NCBI RefSeq assembly: GCF_029623955.1
Contig: NZ_JARSBP010000003.1
Location: 372,001-436,000, forward strand
From: Mycobacterium sp. 236(2023)
GTDB taxonomy: Bacteria > Actinomycetota > Actinomycetes > Mycobacteriales > Mycobacteriaceae
Direction of reading: 5' to 3'
Length of the DNA: 64,000 nucleotides
The notes beneath the pieces are model-generated. The model was not told the origin of the DNA. It did not search any database and saw only the letters and a list, made by a program, of their open reading frames with translations. A program made the position numbers and the translations under genes. Positions 7,392-16,899 of the stretch are shown here, in pieces. Positions within the stretch are counted from its first letter, which is position 1; each line of letters begins with the position of its first letter.

Positions 7392-9116
7392 CTACGAATT
7401 CGGCTGCAGGCGGGCGAGTCTGGTCTCCAGCAACTTGATGCGGTGCGAATTCCCTTGCAGGTCAAGATAACGGTGGCCGAAAACCGCCAGCAGGGCATCG
7501 TCGAGCCTGCGCACGGCGCCCGCCGGATAGCGGTAGTCCATCGCGGCGTTGACGGCGTCGGTGTCGACGTCGTCGAGCACGTCGTCGACCTCGTCGATGG
7601 AGTCGATACCCAACTCGAGCAGCAGACCCGCGATCCACGCGTAATGGTCGGTGCGTGACCAGCCCGCGTCGGGGAACCGATTGCCGAGATAGGTGGCCAG
7701 CACCGCCGTCGGAATCCTTGGGTCGCTGGTGATCTCGGTGGTGCTGGTGTCGGGGGTCGAGGTGCGCAGCCGCTCCCGGACCGCGGAGAACTCCCGGTCG
7801 GCGAGCTCGAGCAGGCCGGCGGCCAGCGTGAAACGCCGGTCCAGGTCGGGAGCGTGTGCGGCGGGAATCGAACCCTTGTAACGGATTTCGTGCTCGAACT
7901 CGGCCCACGCATGCTGCAGCACGGTGCGCACCTGGATCGACGCCGGCTGCTGCACACCTTCCACCCCGACGAGCAGGTGCCTGCTGGCGTAGCCCCACCG
8001 TCCCTCACGGGCCGTCTCTTGGCCCATATCCCGATCGTCGAGCAGCTTCAACTCCTCGGTGAGTAGATTCGCGACGGTGACGACGTCTTCGCGCAGATAA
8101 GTGATGACGCGCAGACCGATGAGGTCGGTGATCTCCACGAGCGGTTCGCTGTAGAGCGGCGTTCCGTCGGGCGCGCGCCGAGCCGTCTTCGCGGCGAACG
8201 ACTCGACGGTCTTGGTGCGCGCCGTGACGGACAGATAGTTGATGCCCGCATCGTCGAGAAGTCCAGTGACGAGCTCGAGGTAGTGATCGGTCGCCGTCAC
8301 CAGGGCAGGGCGGCGTTCCGCGTACTCGGCGACGGCGGCCGACGGAGCCGCGGGCGGCGGCGGCGCCTTGATCGGCCGCGGCTCTTTCGCGCGCCGCCCC
8401 TCGGGTAGCGACGGCGTGACGATGTAGCCGGTCGCGAAATCCCCGTAGATCGTCACGTCCTCGGGACGGTGGTACCAGTACAGGCCGATGTAGGCGCAGA
8501 TGACGGCGTCCACCGGATCCTCGTCGCGGTCCAGATGGCTCGGCTTCGTCGCCGCCTCCACGCGTTTGCGCAACTCGACCCATCCGACACTGCGGTTGGC
8601 CCGCAATCGCGGCGTCGCATCGTCGAGTCCCTCGATGAACGTCATCAACCGCAGCAGCTCACGCTGACGTTCCTCGAACGGCCCACGCTTGTATTTCAGC
8701 GTCCTGTCCAGCTCGAACAGGACGACCGTCGCCGGGTGCGGATACACCTCGATCGCGCGGCGCGGCGAACTCGACGCCGGATCCATGTCGAGGCCGAGCC
8801 GTTCGGCGATCCGCGCCGCCCGCGGGTGCTTGAACTCGGGACGCTCGCGAAACGCCGGCCGGGCACCCGCCTCGAAGCGCTGGAAGTCCCGGTTGAACCG
8901 GGTCTCCGCGGGCCGGTGCCCGGTCTCGTTCTTGACGATCAACGGTGCATCGATCGCCACCAGGCATTCGTCCTTGGTGAACGGCTCGACCGCCGCCGCG
9001 ATGCTGTCGTCGTCGGTGGCGGCGCCGACGTGGAGGAGCCGGCCGTCGGAGTCGACGACCGCGACGCCCGTCTGGTTCTTCTCTCCCCACGCGAGGTCCA
9101 GCCCGACGAAATGCAT
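7392..9116 (-). CDS. relZ: RelZ: RNase HII-like (DUF429) / (p)ppGpp synthetase fusion
   Basis: This 574-residue protein has two fused enzymes. The N-terminal part (about 1-230) is DUF429/RNase H-like, with acidic residues in FVGLDLAWGE, VAIDAPLIV and DEDPVDAVICAY. A proline-rich linker (KAPPPPAAP, near 255) joins it to a RelA/SpoT synthetase domain, with DLIGLRVITYLREDV, GYASRHLLV and SIQVRTVLQHAWAEFEHE. No HD hydrolase, TGS or ACT domain is present. A dual protein of this kind has been characterised in M. smegmatis, where it removes R-loops and makes pGpp/ppGpp-type alarmones. The ATG at 9116 is taken as start; a GTG at 9125 is in frame. It is divergent from purB, about 33 nt apart. Confidence 0.9.
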   Translation of the reverse strand: MHFVGLDLAWGEKNQTGVAVVDSDGRLLHVGAATDDDSIAAAVEPFTKDECLVAIDAPLIVKNETGHRPAETRFNRDFQRFEAGARPAFRERPEFKHPRAARIAERLGLDMDPASSSPRRAIEVYPHPATVVLFELDRTLKYKRGPFEERQRELLRLMTFIEGLDDATPRLRANRSVGWVELRKRVEAATKPSHLDRDEDPVDAVICAYIGLYWYHRPEDVTIYGDFATGYIVTPSLPEGRRAKEPRPIKAPPPPAAPSAAVAEYAERRPALVTATDHYLELVTGLLDDAGINYLSVTARTKTVESFAAKTARRAPDGTPLYSEPLVEITDLIGLRVITYLREDVVTVANLLTEELKLLDDRDMGQETAREGRWGYASRHLLVGVEGVQQPASIQVRTVLQHAWAEFEHEIRYKGSIPAAHAPDLDRRFTLAAGLLELADREFSAVRERLRTSTPDTSTTEITSDPRIPTAVLATYLGNRFPDAGWSRTDHYAWIAGLLLELGIDSIDEVDDVLDDVDTDAVNAAMDYRYPAGAVRRLDDALLAVFGHRYLDLQGNSHRIKLLETRLARLQPNS

Positions 9117-9135
9117 GGCCTCCACTGTCCACGAT

Positions 9136-9141
9136 TACGCT
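9136..9141 (+). promoter_or_regulatory. Predicted -10 box of purB (leaderless)
   Basis: TACGCT lies 8 nt before the GTG at 9150, so transcription and translation probably begin at the same base. No Shine-Dalgarno sequence precedes this GTG. Confidence 0.5.
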
Positions 9142-9149
9142 GTGTTTCC

Positions 9150-10568
9150 GTGAGTATCCCGAACGTGTTGGCCAATCGGTACGCCAGCGAGGACATGGTG
9201 GCGATCTGGTCACCGGAAGCGAAGATCGTCGCCGAGCGGCGGCTGTGGCTCGCGGTGCTGCGGGCCCAATCAGAGCTGGGAGTCGAGGTTCCCGACGGCG
9301 TCGTCGCCGACTACGAGCGGGTGCTGGACAACGTCGACCTCGCCTCGATCGCCGCGCGCGAACGCGTGCTGCGCCACGACGTGAAGGCGCGCATCGAGGA
9401 GTTCAATGCGCTGGCCGGCCACGAGCACGTCCACAAGGGCATGACGAGTCGTGACCTGACCGAGAACGTCGAGCAACTGCAGATCAGACGATCGCTGGAA
9501 CTCGTCCACGCGCACGGCGTCGCCGTCGTCGCCCGGCTGGCCGAGCGCGCGGCGCTCTACCGCGACCTGGTGATGGCCGGCCGTTCCCACAACGTCGCCG
9601 CGCAGGCCACCACCCTCGGCAAGCGTTTCGCCTCCGCTGCCGAGGAGATGCTCGTCGCGCTGGCGCGGGTCGAGCAGCTCATCACGCGCTACCCGTTGCG
9701 CGGGATCAAAGGCCCGATGGGCACCGCGCAGGACATGCTCGACCTGTTCGACGGCGACACCGAGCGGCTGGCTTCGCTGGAGACGCGCGTCGCCCAGTTT
9801 CTCGGCTTCACCGAGGTGTTGACCAGCGTCGGTCAGGTCTATCCGCGATCTCTGGACCACGACGTCGTCTCGGCGCTGGTGCAACTCGGTGCCGGCCCGT
9901 CATCGCTGGCGCACACGATCCGGCTGATGGCGGGCCACGAACTCGTGACCGAAGGCTTCGCGCCCGGACAGGTCGGATCGTCGGCGATGCCGCACAAGAT
10001 GAACACCCGGTCGTGCGAGCGCGTCAACGGCCTGCAGGTGATCCTGCGCGGCTACGGCTCGATGGCCGCCGAACTCGCCGGAGCGCAATGGAACGAGGGC
10101 GACGTGTTCTGCTCGGTGGTGCGCCGCGTCGCGCTGCCGGATGCGTTCTTCGCCCTCGACGGACAGACCGAGACGTTCCTGACCGTGCTCGACGAGTTCG
10201 GCGCGTACCCGGCGGTGATCCAGCGCGAGCTCGACCGCTACCTGCCGTTCCTGGCGACGACACGCATGCTGATCGCCGCGGTGCGCGCCGGCGTCGGACG
10301 GGAGACCGCCCACGAGGTCATCAAGGAGCACGCGGTCGCAGTCGCGCTGGCGATGCGCGAGAAGGGCGCCGAGCCGGATCTGCTGGACCGCCTGGCCGCC
10401 GACCCGCGCCTGCCGTTGGATCGCGTGGCCCTCGACTCGGCGCTCGCCGACAAGCAGGTGTTCAGCGGTGCGGCGGGCGACCAGGTCGACCGGGTGGTCG
10501 GTGCGGTCGACGAACTGGTCAGCCGCTACCCGGAAGCAGCAAAGTACACCTCGGGGTCGATTCTGTGA
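9150..10568 (+). CDS. purB: Adenylosuccinate lyase
   Basis: This 472-residue enzyme of the fumarase/aspartase superfamily cleaves SAICAR to AICAR and adenylosuccinate to AMP, releasing fumarate. It starts VSIPNVLANRYASEDM. The signature loop is GQVGSSAMPHKMNTRSCE (about residues 285-302), and the substrate-binding HVHKGMTSRDLTENV is near residue 95. Length and order match mycobacterial PurB. The open frame continues far upstream across relZ on the opposite strand, but that is antisense read-through. GTG at 9150 is favoured by the -10 box 8 nt before it and by homology of the N-terminus. Confidence 0.96.
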   Translation: MSIPNVLANRYASEDMVAIWSPEAKIVAERRLWLAVLRAQSELGVEVPDGVVADYERVLDNVDLASIAARERVLRHDVKARIEEFNALAGHEHVHKGMTSRDLTENVEQLQIRRSLELVHAHGVAVVARLAERAALYRDLVMAGRSHNVAAQATTLGKRFASAAEEMLVALARVEQLITRYPLRGIKGPMGTAQDMLDLFDGDTERLASLETRVAQFLGFTEVLTSVGQVYPRSLDHDVVSALVQLGAGPSSLAHTIRLMAGHELVTEGFAPGQVGSSAMPHKMNTRSCERVNGLQVILRGYGSMAAELAGAQWNEGDVFCSVVRRVALPDAFFALDGQTETFLTVLDEFGAYPAVIQRELDRYLPFLATTRMLIAAVRAGVGRETAHEVIKEHAVAVALAMREKGAEPDLLDRLAADPRLPLDRVALDSALADKQVFSGAAGDQVDRVVGAVDELVSRYPEAAKYTSGSIL

Positions 10569-10636
10569 TGATTGCAAGGAAAGGTCTGCGGGACAACGGT
10601 TTTCGACACCCGATGGCCGAGATCAACGCATCCGCA

Positions 10637-10642
10637 TAAGCT
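10637..10642 (+). promoter_or_regulatory. Predicted -10 box for the DUF1707 gene (leaderless)
   Basis: TAAGCT is followed by 7 nt and then the GTG at 10650. No ribosome binding site is visible, so a leaderless transcript is likely. Confidence 0.5.
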
Positions 10643-10649
10643 GGATTCG

Positions 10650-11225
10650 GTGGACCCCTCCGGATATCCAGACTTCAGGGCATCGGACGCCGATCGCGCT
10701 GCCGTGACGCAGATTCTCGAGCACGCGGTAGGGCAGGGGATGCTGACCCTCGACGAGTACACCGAGCGGGTCGACGTCGTCATCGCCGCACGCACCCGCC
10801 GCGAACTCGACACCGTCATCGCCGACCTTCCCCACGTGCGGCGGCAACCCGCCCCCACTGCACCGGAGATCCTGAGCAGCTGGATGTCCAGCATTTCCCG
10901 CAAGGGGCCGTGGACGGTCCCGGAGCGACTCCGGGTCGTCACCCGAATGTGTTCGACCACCTTGGATTTCACGTCGGCGGCGCTGCGAAGCCCCGTCGTC
11001 CACATCGACATCGACGACTACTGCAGCTCCACTGATCTGATCCTGCCCGACGGCGCCACCGCCGACGTCAACGGTGTCACCAATGTCGGGTCGTCGACGA
11101 CGATGAAGGCGACGACCACCCCGCCGTCGCGCACCCTGCACGTCGTCGTCACCGGCAAGGTGCGGTTCGGCTCGCTGACGGTGCGACACCCGTTCGGCAC
11201 GGCGCTGCGGCGGCTGCTCAAATGA
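10650..11225 (+). CDS. DUF1707 (SHOCT-like) domain protein
   Basis: The protein has 191 residues. The N-terminal DUF1707 domain reads FRASDADRAAVTQILEHAVG and then GMLTLDEYTERVDVVIAART and RELDTVIADLP. The C-terminal half (about 95-190) is beta-rich with HIDIDDYCSSTDLILPDGA, resembling the LiaF-like cell-wall-stress domain often joined to DUF1707. No signal peptide or membrane helix is present. Such proteins are abundant in actinobacteria and their biochemical role is not established. The GTG at 10650 is chosen by the N-terminal motif and the -10 box; codons upstream of it look non-coding. Confidence 0.86.
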   Translation: MDPSGYPDFRASDADRAAVTQILEHAVGQGMLTLDEYTERVDVVIAARTRRELDTVIADLPHVRRQPAPTAPEILSSWMSSISRKGPWTVPERLRVVTRMCSTTLDFTSAALRSPVVHIDIDDYCSSTDLILPDGATADVNGVTNVGSSTTMKATTTPPSRTLHVVVTGKVRFGSLTVRHPFGTALRRLLK

Positions 11226-11298
11226 CCGACGCGGTTGCCGAAACTGAATATGGGCAGGGAAAGTGCGAGAGAGGACCTGCGAGGATTCCGTTTCGGCG

Positions 11299-11946
11299 CT
11301 AGTGAGGTGAGCGTTTGAGGTTCGCCGCGCGAATTCCCGACGCCCGCAGTTCCAGTGCGGCCAGCCCGCGGATCGCGACCAGATCTTGATCGCGCCACGC
11401 GCCCACCGGATCTGCGCTGATCGCGGCGAGCTTCGGCAGCGGTCGATTGGCCAACGCCCGTAGCGCGAGCAGTTGCTCCCCAGCCACCGTCGAGGCCAGC
11501 GTCACGGCGGTCCACTTACGCCGGAAGAAGCGAATCCGGAGAAACAGCCACGGCATCATCAGCGCCAGGATCGGCGGCGCCGCGACGGCCAACGCCAGCA
11601 GCCACGCGAGCCATCCCGCCGTCACGCCCAGCGACTGTCCGGCTCCCGCGATCTCGCGGGCCGCATCACCGGCACCCCGCAGCGGTCCGGCAAGCGTATC
11701 GCCGATCAACGGAACGTCATCGGCGCTCTGTCCGGCGTTGTCGAGGTTGCCCGCGACGCCGTTCGCGCCGCTTTCCACCTGATAGCCGAACTCCGCGATC
11801 GTGGCCACCGCCGCATACACCGCGGTGCCGATCCAGATCCAGATCGCCGTCCAGGTGACCACCACGATGTCGCTGACCAGTTGCCACAGCAGCCGCGCAG
11901 GCGTCGAGGCGTACGGGATCCACCGAGATTTCATGCGATCGATCAC
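11299..11946 (-). CDS. Conserved membrane protein (Rv0779c-like)
   Basis: The 215-residue protein has two hydrophobic segments on either side of a polar loop: about residues 22-50 (LVSDIVVVTWTAIWIWIG onward) and about 110-138 (GWLAWLLALAVAAPPILALM). The central loop is rich in Gly, Asp and Ala. The C-terminus is basic (RIRFFRRKW) and cytoplasmic by the positive-inside rule. A protein of this kind sits between purB and purC in M. tuberculosis as well. The function is unknown. An internal ATG at 11934 (MKSRWIPYA) is an alternative start. It is divergent from purC, 59 nt apart. Confidence 0.8.
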   Translation of the reverse strand: MIDRMKSRWIPYASTPARLLWQLVSDIVVVTWTAIWIWIGTAVYAAVATIAEFGYQVESGANGVAGNLDNAGQSADDVPLIGDTLAGPLRGAGDAAREIAGAGQSLGVTAGWLAWLLALAVAAPPILALMMPWLFLRIRFFRRKWTAVTLASTVAGEQLLALRALANRPLPKLAAISADPVGAWRDQDLVAIRGLAALELRASGIRAANLKRSPH

Positions 11947-11993
11947 AACATCTCGCCTCGCCCCTTGTACACGGGTGCGTGTCGGAGGACCGA

Positions 11994-11999
11994 TAGGCT
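11994..11999 (+). promoter_or_regulatory. Predicted -10 box of purC (leaderless)
   Basis: TAGGCT is followed by 6 nt and the ATG at 12006. There is no Shine-Dalgarno sequence between them. Confidence 0.52.
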
Positions 12000-12005
12000 G
12001 GCCCG

Positions 12006-12899
12006 ATGCGTCCCGCTCTGTCCGACTACCAGCATCTGGCCAGCGGCAAGGTTCGAGAGCTCTACCGCATCGACGACGGGCACCTGCTGTTCGTCGCGTC
12101 GGACCGCATCTCGGCCTACGACTACATCCTGGATTCGCTGATCCCCGACAAGGGTCGCGTGCTGACGGCGATGAGTGTCTTCTATTTCGGTCACCTCGAC
12201 GCGCCGAACCATCTGGCGGGCCCCCCGGACGACGCGCGGATTCCCGAAGACGTGCTGGGCCGGGCCCTGGTCGTGAAGCAGCTGGAGATGCTGCCCGTCG
12301 AGGCGGTCGCTCGCGGCTACCTCACCGGATCCGGTCTGATCGACTACCAGAAGACCGGCGCGGTGTGCGGGATCGCGCTGCCGTCCGGCCTGGTGGAGGC
12401 CAGCAAGTTCGACGAGCCGCTGTTCACGCCGGCGACCAAGGCCGACCTCGGCGAGCACGACGTCAACATCAGCTTCGACGACGTCGTCGAGCTGATCGGG
12501 CCGCAACGCGCAGCCCAGCTGCGGGACCGCACCCTGGCGACCTACGCCCAGGGCGCCGACCACGCGCTGACCAAAGGCATCATCGTCGCCGACACCAAAT
12601 TCGAGTTCGGAGTCGACGCCGACGGCGAACTCACCCTCGCCGACGAAGTGTTCACGCCCGACTCGTCGCGCTACTGGAACGCCGACGACTACGTCGAGGG
12701 CCAGGTGCAGAACAGCTTCGACAAGCAGTTCGTCCGCAACTGGCTGACCGGGCCCGAATCCGGTTGGGACCGGCACGGCGACCAGGCACCACCCCCGCTG
12801 CCCGACGAGATCGTCACCGCCACCCGGGCGCGCTACATCGAGGCATACGAACGGATTTCAGGATTGAAATTCGCCGACTGGATCGGAGGAACCGCGTGA
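12006..12899 (+). CDS. purC: SAICAR synthetase
   Basis: This 297-residue enzyme condenses CAIR with aspartate using ATP in purine synthesis. The family pattern is clear: [50 protein letters not shown], and the later [12 protein letters not shown] with [14 protein letters not shown]. The length is that of the long SAICAR synthetases. The stop codon overlaps the GTG of ptrB by 4 nt, so the two are translationally coupled, as in other mycobacteria. Confidence 0.96.
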   Translation: MRPALSDYQHLASGKVRELYRIDDGHLLFVASDRISAYDYILDSLIPDKGRVLTAMSVFYFGHLDAPNHLAGPPDDARIPEDVLGRALVVKQLEMLPVEAVARGYLTGSGLIDYQKTGAVCGIALPSGLVEASKFDEPLFTPATKADLGEHDVNISFDDVVELIGPQRAAQLRDRTLATYAQGADHALTKGIIVADTKFEFGVDADGELTLADEVFTPDSSRYWNADDYVEGQVQNSFDKQFVRNWLTGPESGWDRHGDQAPPPLPDEIVTATRARYIEAYERISGLKFADWIGGTA

Positions 12900-15016
12900 G
12901 CGGCGACGTGTTGGCACCCATCGCGAAGCGGGTCGACACCCGTCGTGAACACCACGGCGATGTCTTCGTCGACCCCTACGAGTGGCTCCGCGACAAGGAG
13001 AGCAAGGACGTCGTCGACTATCTCGAGGCGGAGAACAGCTTCACCGAGCACGTGACCGAAGGTCTGGGGCCGTTGCGGCAGAAGATCTTCGACGAGATCA
13101 AGGCCCGCACCAAGGAGACCGACCTGTCGGTTCCCACCCGCCGCGGCGACTGGTGGTACTACGGCCGCAGCTTCCAGGGTAAGCAGTACGGCGTCCAATG
13201 CCGTTGTCCCGTTGCCGATCCCGACGACTGGACACCGCCGCAGCTCGACGAGAACACGGAGATCCCCGGCGAGCAGGTGCTGCTCGACGAGAACGTCGAA
13301 GCCGAGGGCCACGACTTCTTCTCCCTGGGCGCGGCGAGCGTCAGCGTCGACGGGAACATCCTGGCCTACTCGGTCGACGTCAAGGGCGACGAGCGGTACA
13401 CGTTGCGGTTCAAGGACTTGCGGACCGGAGAGCGCTACGACGACGAGATCGTCGGTATCGGGGCGGGAGCCACGTGGGCCGCCGACAATCACACCGTCTA
13501 CTACGTCACCGTCGATGACGCCTGGCGGCCGGACACGGTCTGGCGGCATCGCCTCGGGTCCGGGCAGCCTGCCGAGCGCGTGTATCACGAAGCCGACGAA
13601 CGGTATTGGATCGGCGTCGGCCGCACTCGCAGCAACAAGTACATCGTCATCGCCGCCGGAAGCGCGGTGACATCTGAACTGCGCTACGGCGACGCCTCCG
13701 ACGGCCAGACCGAATTCGTGGTCGTCTGGCCGCGCCGCGATTCCGTCGAGTACTCGATCGAGCACGCGGTCGTGGAAGGTGAGGACCGGTTCCTCATCCT
13801 GCACAACGACGGGGCCGAGAACTTCACCCTCGTCGAGGCGCCAGTCAGCGATCCGACGAACACCCGTACCCTGATCGAACACCGCGAGGACGTCCGGCTC
13901 GACGCCGTCGACGCATTCGACGGCCACCTCGTCCTCAGCTATCGCAAGGACGCGCTGCCCAAGATCCAGCTGTGGCCGCTGGACGACACCGGATACGGTG
14001 TGGCGCAAGACATCACGTTCGATTCGGAGCTGATGTCGGTCGGGCTGTCCGCCAATCCGAACTGGAGCGCGCCGAAGATGCGGATCGGCGCGACGTCGTT
14101 CGTCACCCCGGTCCGCATCTACGATCTCGACCTGACCACCGGAGAGCGCACGTTGCTGCGTGAACAGCCGGTGTTGGGCGACTACCGCCCTGAGGACTAC
14201 GTCGAGCGCCGCGACTGGGCCGTCGCGTCCGACGGTGCGCGGGTACCGATCTCGGTCATCCATCGGGTAGGACTGCAATATCCGGCGCCGGTTCTGCTGT
14301 ACGGCTACGGGGCGTACGAGTCCTGCGAAGACCCCCGCTTCTCCATTGCTCGACTGTCGCTGCTCGACCGCGGGATGGTCTTCGCCGTCGCGCACGTGCG
14401 GGGCGGTGGGGAGCTCGGCCGGCCGTGGTACGAGCACGGCAAGATGCTGGAGAAGCGCAACACGTTCACCGACTTCATCGCCGCAGGCGCCCATCTCGTC
14501 GGCACCGACGTCACGAAGCCGGAGAACCTGGTGGCCTACGGCGGAAGTGCGGGCGGGCTGCTGATGGGCGCAGTGGCCAACATGGCGCCCGACCTGTTCG
14601 CCGGAATCCTGGCGGCGGTGCCGTTCGTCGACCCGCTGACCACGATCCTGGATCCGTCGCTGCCGCTGACCGTCACCGAATGGGACGAATGGGGCAACCC
14701 GCTGGAGGATCCCGAGGTCTACCGCTACATGAAGTCGTACTCGCCCTACGAGAACGTCGAAACCAAGAACTACCCGGCCATCCTGGCGATGACATCGCTC
14801 AACGACACCAGGGTCTACTACGTCGAGCCGGCGAAATGGGTTGCCGCACTGCGCTACGCCCAACCAGACCCGGCCGCCGACTCGGCGAAGGTGCTCCTGA
14901 AGACCGAGATGAACGCAGGGCACGGCGGCATCAGCGGGCGCTACGAGCGGTGGAAAGAGACCGCGTTCCAATACGCGTGGCTTCTCGACACCGCGAAGGT
15001 CGACCACTCCGGCTGA
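12896..15016 (+). CDS. ptrB: Prolyl oligopeptidase-family protease (oligopeptidase B)
   Basis: The enzyme has 706 residues. An N-terminal beta-propeller gating domain (about 60-420) is followed by an alpha/beta hydrolase. The nucleophile Ser is in [12 protein letters not shown], Asp in [15 protein letters not shown] and His in [12 protein letters not shown]. These are the S9A catalytic residues in the right order. Oligopeptidase B cleaves short peptides after basic residues in the cytoplasm. The gene is intact here, whereas the M. tuberculosis version is annotated as two pieces (Rv0781/Rv0782). The GTG start overlaps the purC stop (GTGA). A long antisense frame over this gene is a codon-bias shadow. 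Confidence 0.95.
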   Translation: MSGDVLAPIAKRVDTRREHHGDVFVDPYEWLRDKESKDVVDYLEAENSFTEHVTEGLGPLRQKIFDEIKARTKETDLSVPTRRGDWWYYGRSFQGKQYGVQCRCPVADPDDWTPPQLDENTEIPGEQVLLDENVEAEGHDFFSLGAASVSVDGNILAYSVDVKGDERYTLRFKDLRTGERYDDEIVGIGAGATWAADNHTVYYVTVDDAWRPDTVWRHRLGSGQPAERVYHEADERYWIGVGRTRSNKYIVIAAGSAVTSELRYGDASDGQTEFVVVWPRRDSVEYSIEHAVVEGEDRFLILHNDGAENFTLVEAPVSDPTNTRTLIEHREDVRLDAVDAFDGHLVLSYRKDALPKIQLWPLDDTGYGVAQDITFDSELMSVGLSANPNWSAPKMRIGATSFVTPVRIYDLDLTTGERTLLREQPVLGDYRPEDYVERRDWAVASDGARVPISVIHRVGLQYPAPVLLYGYGAYESCEDPRFSIARLSLLDRGMVFAVAHVRGGGELGRPWYEHGKMLEKRNTFTDFIAAGAHLVGTDVTKPENLVAYGGSAGGLLMGAVANMAPDLFAGILAAVPFVDPLTTILDPSLPLTVTEWDEWGNPLEDPEVYRYMKSYSPYENVETKNYPAILAMTSLNDTRVYYVEPAKWVAALRYAQPDPAADSAKVLLKTEMNAGHGGISGRYERWKETAFQYAWLLDTAKVDHSG

Positions 15017-15032
15017 GCCACAGGAACATCGG

Positions 15033-15587
15033 ATGACCAGGGGCTCATACCACCACGGCGACCTCAAGGCCGTCATCCTGGCGCAGGCGGCCACCCTGGT
15101 GGCCGAACGCGGCGCCGACGGGGTGTCGCTGCGCGAATTGGCCCGTGCCGCGGGGGTTTCCCATGCTGCTCCGGCGCACCATTTCACCGACCGTCGCGGA
15201 CTGTTCACCGCGCTCGCCGCGCAGGGGTGGCGGATGCTCGCCGCATCGCTGGCGCAGGCGCGGCCCGAATTCCTCGACGCCGCACTGGCTTACGTGGAGT
15301 TCGCGGTCGGAAACCCCGGGCACTACGAGGTCATGTTCGACCGGTCCCTGGTCAACCCTGACGATCCAGACCTCGCCGCGGCGCGGGACGAAGCCGGGGC
15401 CGAACTGGCATCAGGTGTCGGCACGCTCAGCGACGCCCGCGCGAAGGAGGATCCGCAGGCCGCCGGGCTCGCCGCATGGTCGCTGGTACACGGGTTCGCG
15501 ATGCTGTGGCTCAACGAGGCGATCGACACCGACACCGACGCGGTCGCCACTGCGCAGCGAGTGGCCCGGATGCTTTTCACGAAGTGA
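15033..15587 (+). CDS. TetR-family transcriptional regulator
   Basis: The 184-residue protein has an N-terminal TetR helix-turn-helix: YHHGDLKAVILAQAATLVA, then GVSLRELARAAGVSHAAPAHHF, a very typical recognition helix. The C-terminal ligand-binding part (about 80-180) resembles the WHG-type TetR domain, with NPGHYEVMFDRSL. It starts 16 nt after ptrB and ends 22 nt before the glutathione-peroxidase gene, so it is probably co-transcribed with both. Its ligand is unknown. Confidence 0.9.
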   Translation: MTRGSYHHGDLKAVILAQAATLVAERGADGVSLRELARAAGVSHAAPAHHFTDRRGLFTALAAQGWRMLAASLAQARPEFLDAALAYVEFAVGNPGHYEVMFDRSLVNPDDPDLAAARDEAGAELASGVGTLSDARAKEDPQAAGLAAWSLVHGFAMLWLNEAIDTDTDAVATAQRVARMLFTK

Positions 15588-15609
15588 TGTGCTGGGTACT
15601 TTCGGATCC

Positions 15610-16101
15610 ATGTCGGAACTCACCGGAATCCCCGTCACCACACTGGACGGCAAGGCCACCACGCTCGCCGAACTCACCGACGGCGCCGTGCTCGTCGTCA
15701 ACGTCGCGTCCAAATGTGGCCTGACCCCGCAGTACGCCGCCCTCGAACAACTCGCGCAGAACTACGCGGCCCGCGGTCTGACCGTGGTCGGCGTGCCCTG
15801 CAACCAGTTCATGGGACAGGAACCGGGCAGCGCCGAGGAGATCCAGACGTTCTGTTCGGCCACCTACGGCATCACGTTCCCGCTGCTGGAGAAGACCGAC
15901 GTCAACGGCTCGGACAGACACCCGCTCTACGCCGAGCTGACGAAGACCGCCGACGACGCCGGTGAGGCGGGCGACGTGCAGTGGAACTTCGAGAAATTCC
16001 TGCTCGAACCCGGTGGGACCGTCGTCAAACGGTTCCGGCCGCGCACCGAGCCCGACGCGCCCGAAGTGATCTCGGCGATCGAGGCCGTCTTGCCGCGATA
16101 G
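15610..16101 (+). CDS. Glutathione-peroxidase-family thiol peroxidase
   Basis: This 163-residue thioredoxin-fold peroxidase has the catalytic Cys in NVASKCGLTPQY (about residue 36), the conserved Gln in CNQFMGQEPGS and the Trp-Asn pair in QWNFEKF, so all catalytic-tetrad positions are present. A second Cys in QTFCSATYG could act as the resolving cysteine, as in thioredoxin-dependent enzymes. Since mycobacteria lack glutathione, thioredoxin or mycothiol-linked reduction is expected. The gene follows the TetR gene by 22 nt. Confidence 0.92.
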   Translation: MSELTGIPVTTLDGKATTLAELTDGAVLVVNVASKCGLTPQYAALEQLAQNYAARGLTVVGVPCNQFMGQEPGSAEEIQTFCSATYGITFPLLEKTDVNGSDRHPLYAELTKTADDAGEAGDVQWNFEKFLLEPGGTVVKRFRPRTEPDAPEVISAIEAVLPR

Positions 16102-16168
16102 CCGAAAAGACACCTGCCCGCGGAGTGTCATCCACCGTCAGGACACCTGACGTTGCAACACTGCGGAC

Positions 16169-16873
16169 GTGGCAGGACAACTGATCGTCTCCATTTCCGG
16201 GATCAGCGACCGCACGCTCGCCGATGTCGTCGCGTTCCGCACCCGACTGGAGGACCGCGGTGTTCCCGCATCGTTCCTGGTCGCACCGCGGCTCAAGGAC
16301 GGGTACCGGCTCGAAAGCGACGCTCAGACCATCGGCTGGCTCGTCGACCAGCGTGTCGACGGTGACGCCATCGTGCTGCACGGGTTCGACGAGGCCGCCA
16401 CGAAGACGCGCCGCGGCGAGTTCGCGACTCTGCCCGCCCACGAGGCCAACCTGCGGCTGATGGCGGCCGACCGCACCCTCGAACACCTGGGCCTGCGCAC
16501 CAGGCTTTTCGCCGCGCCCGGCTGGAACGTCTCGCAGGGCACCCTCACAGCGCTGCCCCGCAACGGCTTTCGGCTCGTGGCAGGTCTCACCGGCATCACC
16601 GACCTCGTCCGCCAGGAGACGGTGCGGGCCCGCGTCCTCGGTATCGGCGAGGGATTCCTGTCCGAGCCCTGGTGGTGCCGCACGCTGGTGCTGTCGGCCG
16701 AACGCACCGCCCGGCGCGACGGCATCGTCCGGGTGGCCGTATCCGCGCGGCATCTGCGGCGGCCGGGTCCGCGCCAGGCGATTCTCGACGCGGTGGACCT
16801 CGCGCTGATGCACTCCTGCGTGCCGACCGTGTACGAGTGGTCGCCGCCTCCCGCGCTGACTGACGCTGCATAG
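16169..16873 (+). CDS. Polysaccharide-deacetylase-like protein (DUF2334)
   Basis: The 234-residue protein has an NodB-like fold: LIVSISGISDRTLADVVAF at the N-terminus, then PASFLVAPRL, a middle HGFDE (metal-binding-like), and RLFAAPGWNVSQGTLTALPR, which matches the DUF2334 deacetylase pattern. The first motif has an SGISD stretch instead of the usual DDxS-like Asp pair, so activity is uncertain. There is no signal peptide. A similar gene precedes the FAD dehydrogenase in other mycobacteria. The start is a GTG. Confidence 0.75.
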   Translation: MAGQLIVSISGISDRTLADVVAFRTRLEDRGVPASFLVAPRLKDGYRLESDAQTIGWLVDQRVDGDAIVLHGFDEAATKTRRGEFATLPAHEANLRLMAADRTLEHLGLRTRLFAAPGWNVSQGTLTALPRNGFRLVAGLTGITDLVRQETVRARVLGIGEGFLSEPWWCRTLVLSAERTARRDGIVRVAVSARHLRRPGPRQAILDAVDLALMHSCVPTVYEWSPPPALTDAA

Positions 16874-16899
16874 CGGGTTCGTCTCGCTACATTGGCGTG

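Noticed and set aside
8469..9149. N-terminal extension of purB
   Set aside because: It runs antisense through relZ; PurB homology begins exactly at the GTG at 9150, which also has a -10 box.
11801..12895. N-terminal extension of ptrB through purC
   Set aside because: It is the out-of-frame shadow of purC; GTG 12896 overlaps the purC stop and matches the ptrB N-terminus.
12833..15208. 791-codon open frame antisense to ptrB
   Set aside because: High-GC third-position bias opens the complementary frame; ptrB has all catalytic motifs and the antisense protein has no family pattern and only internal start options.
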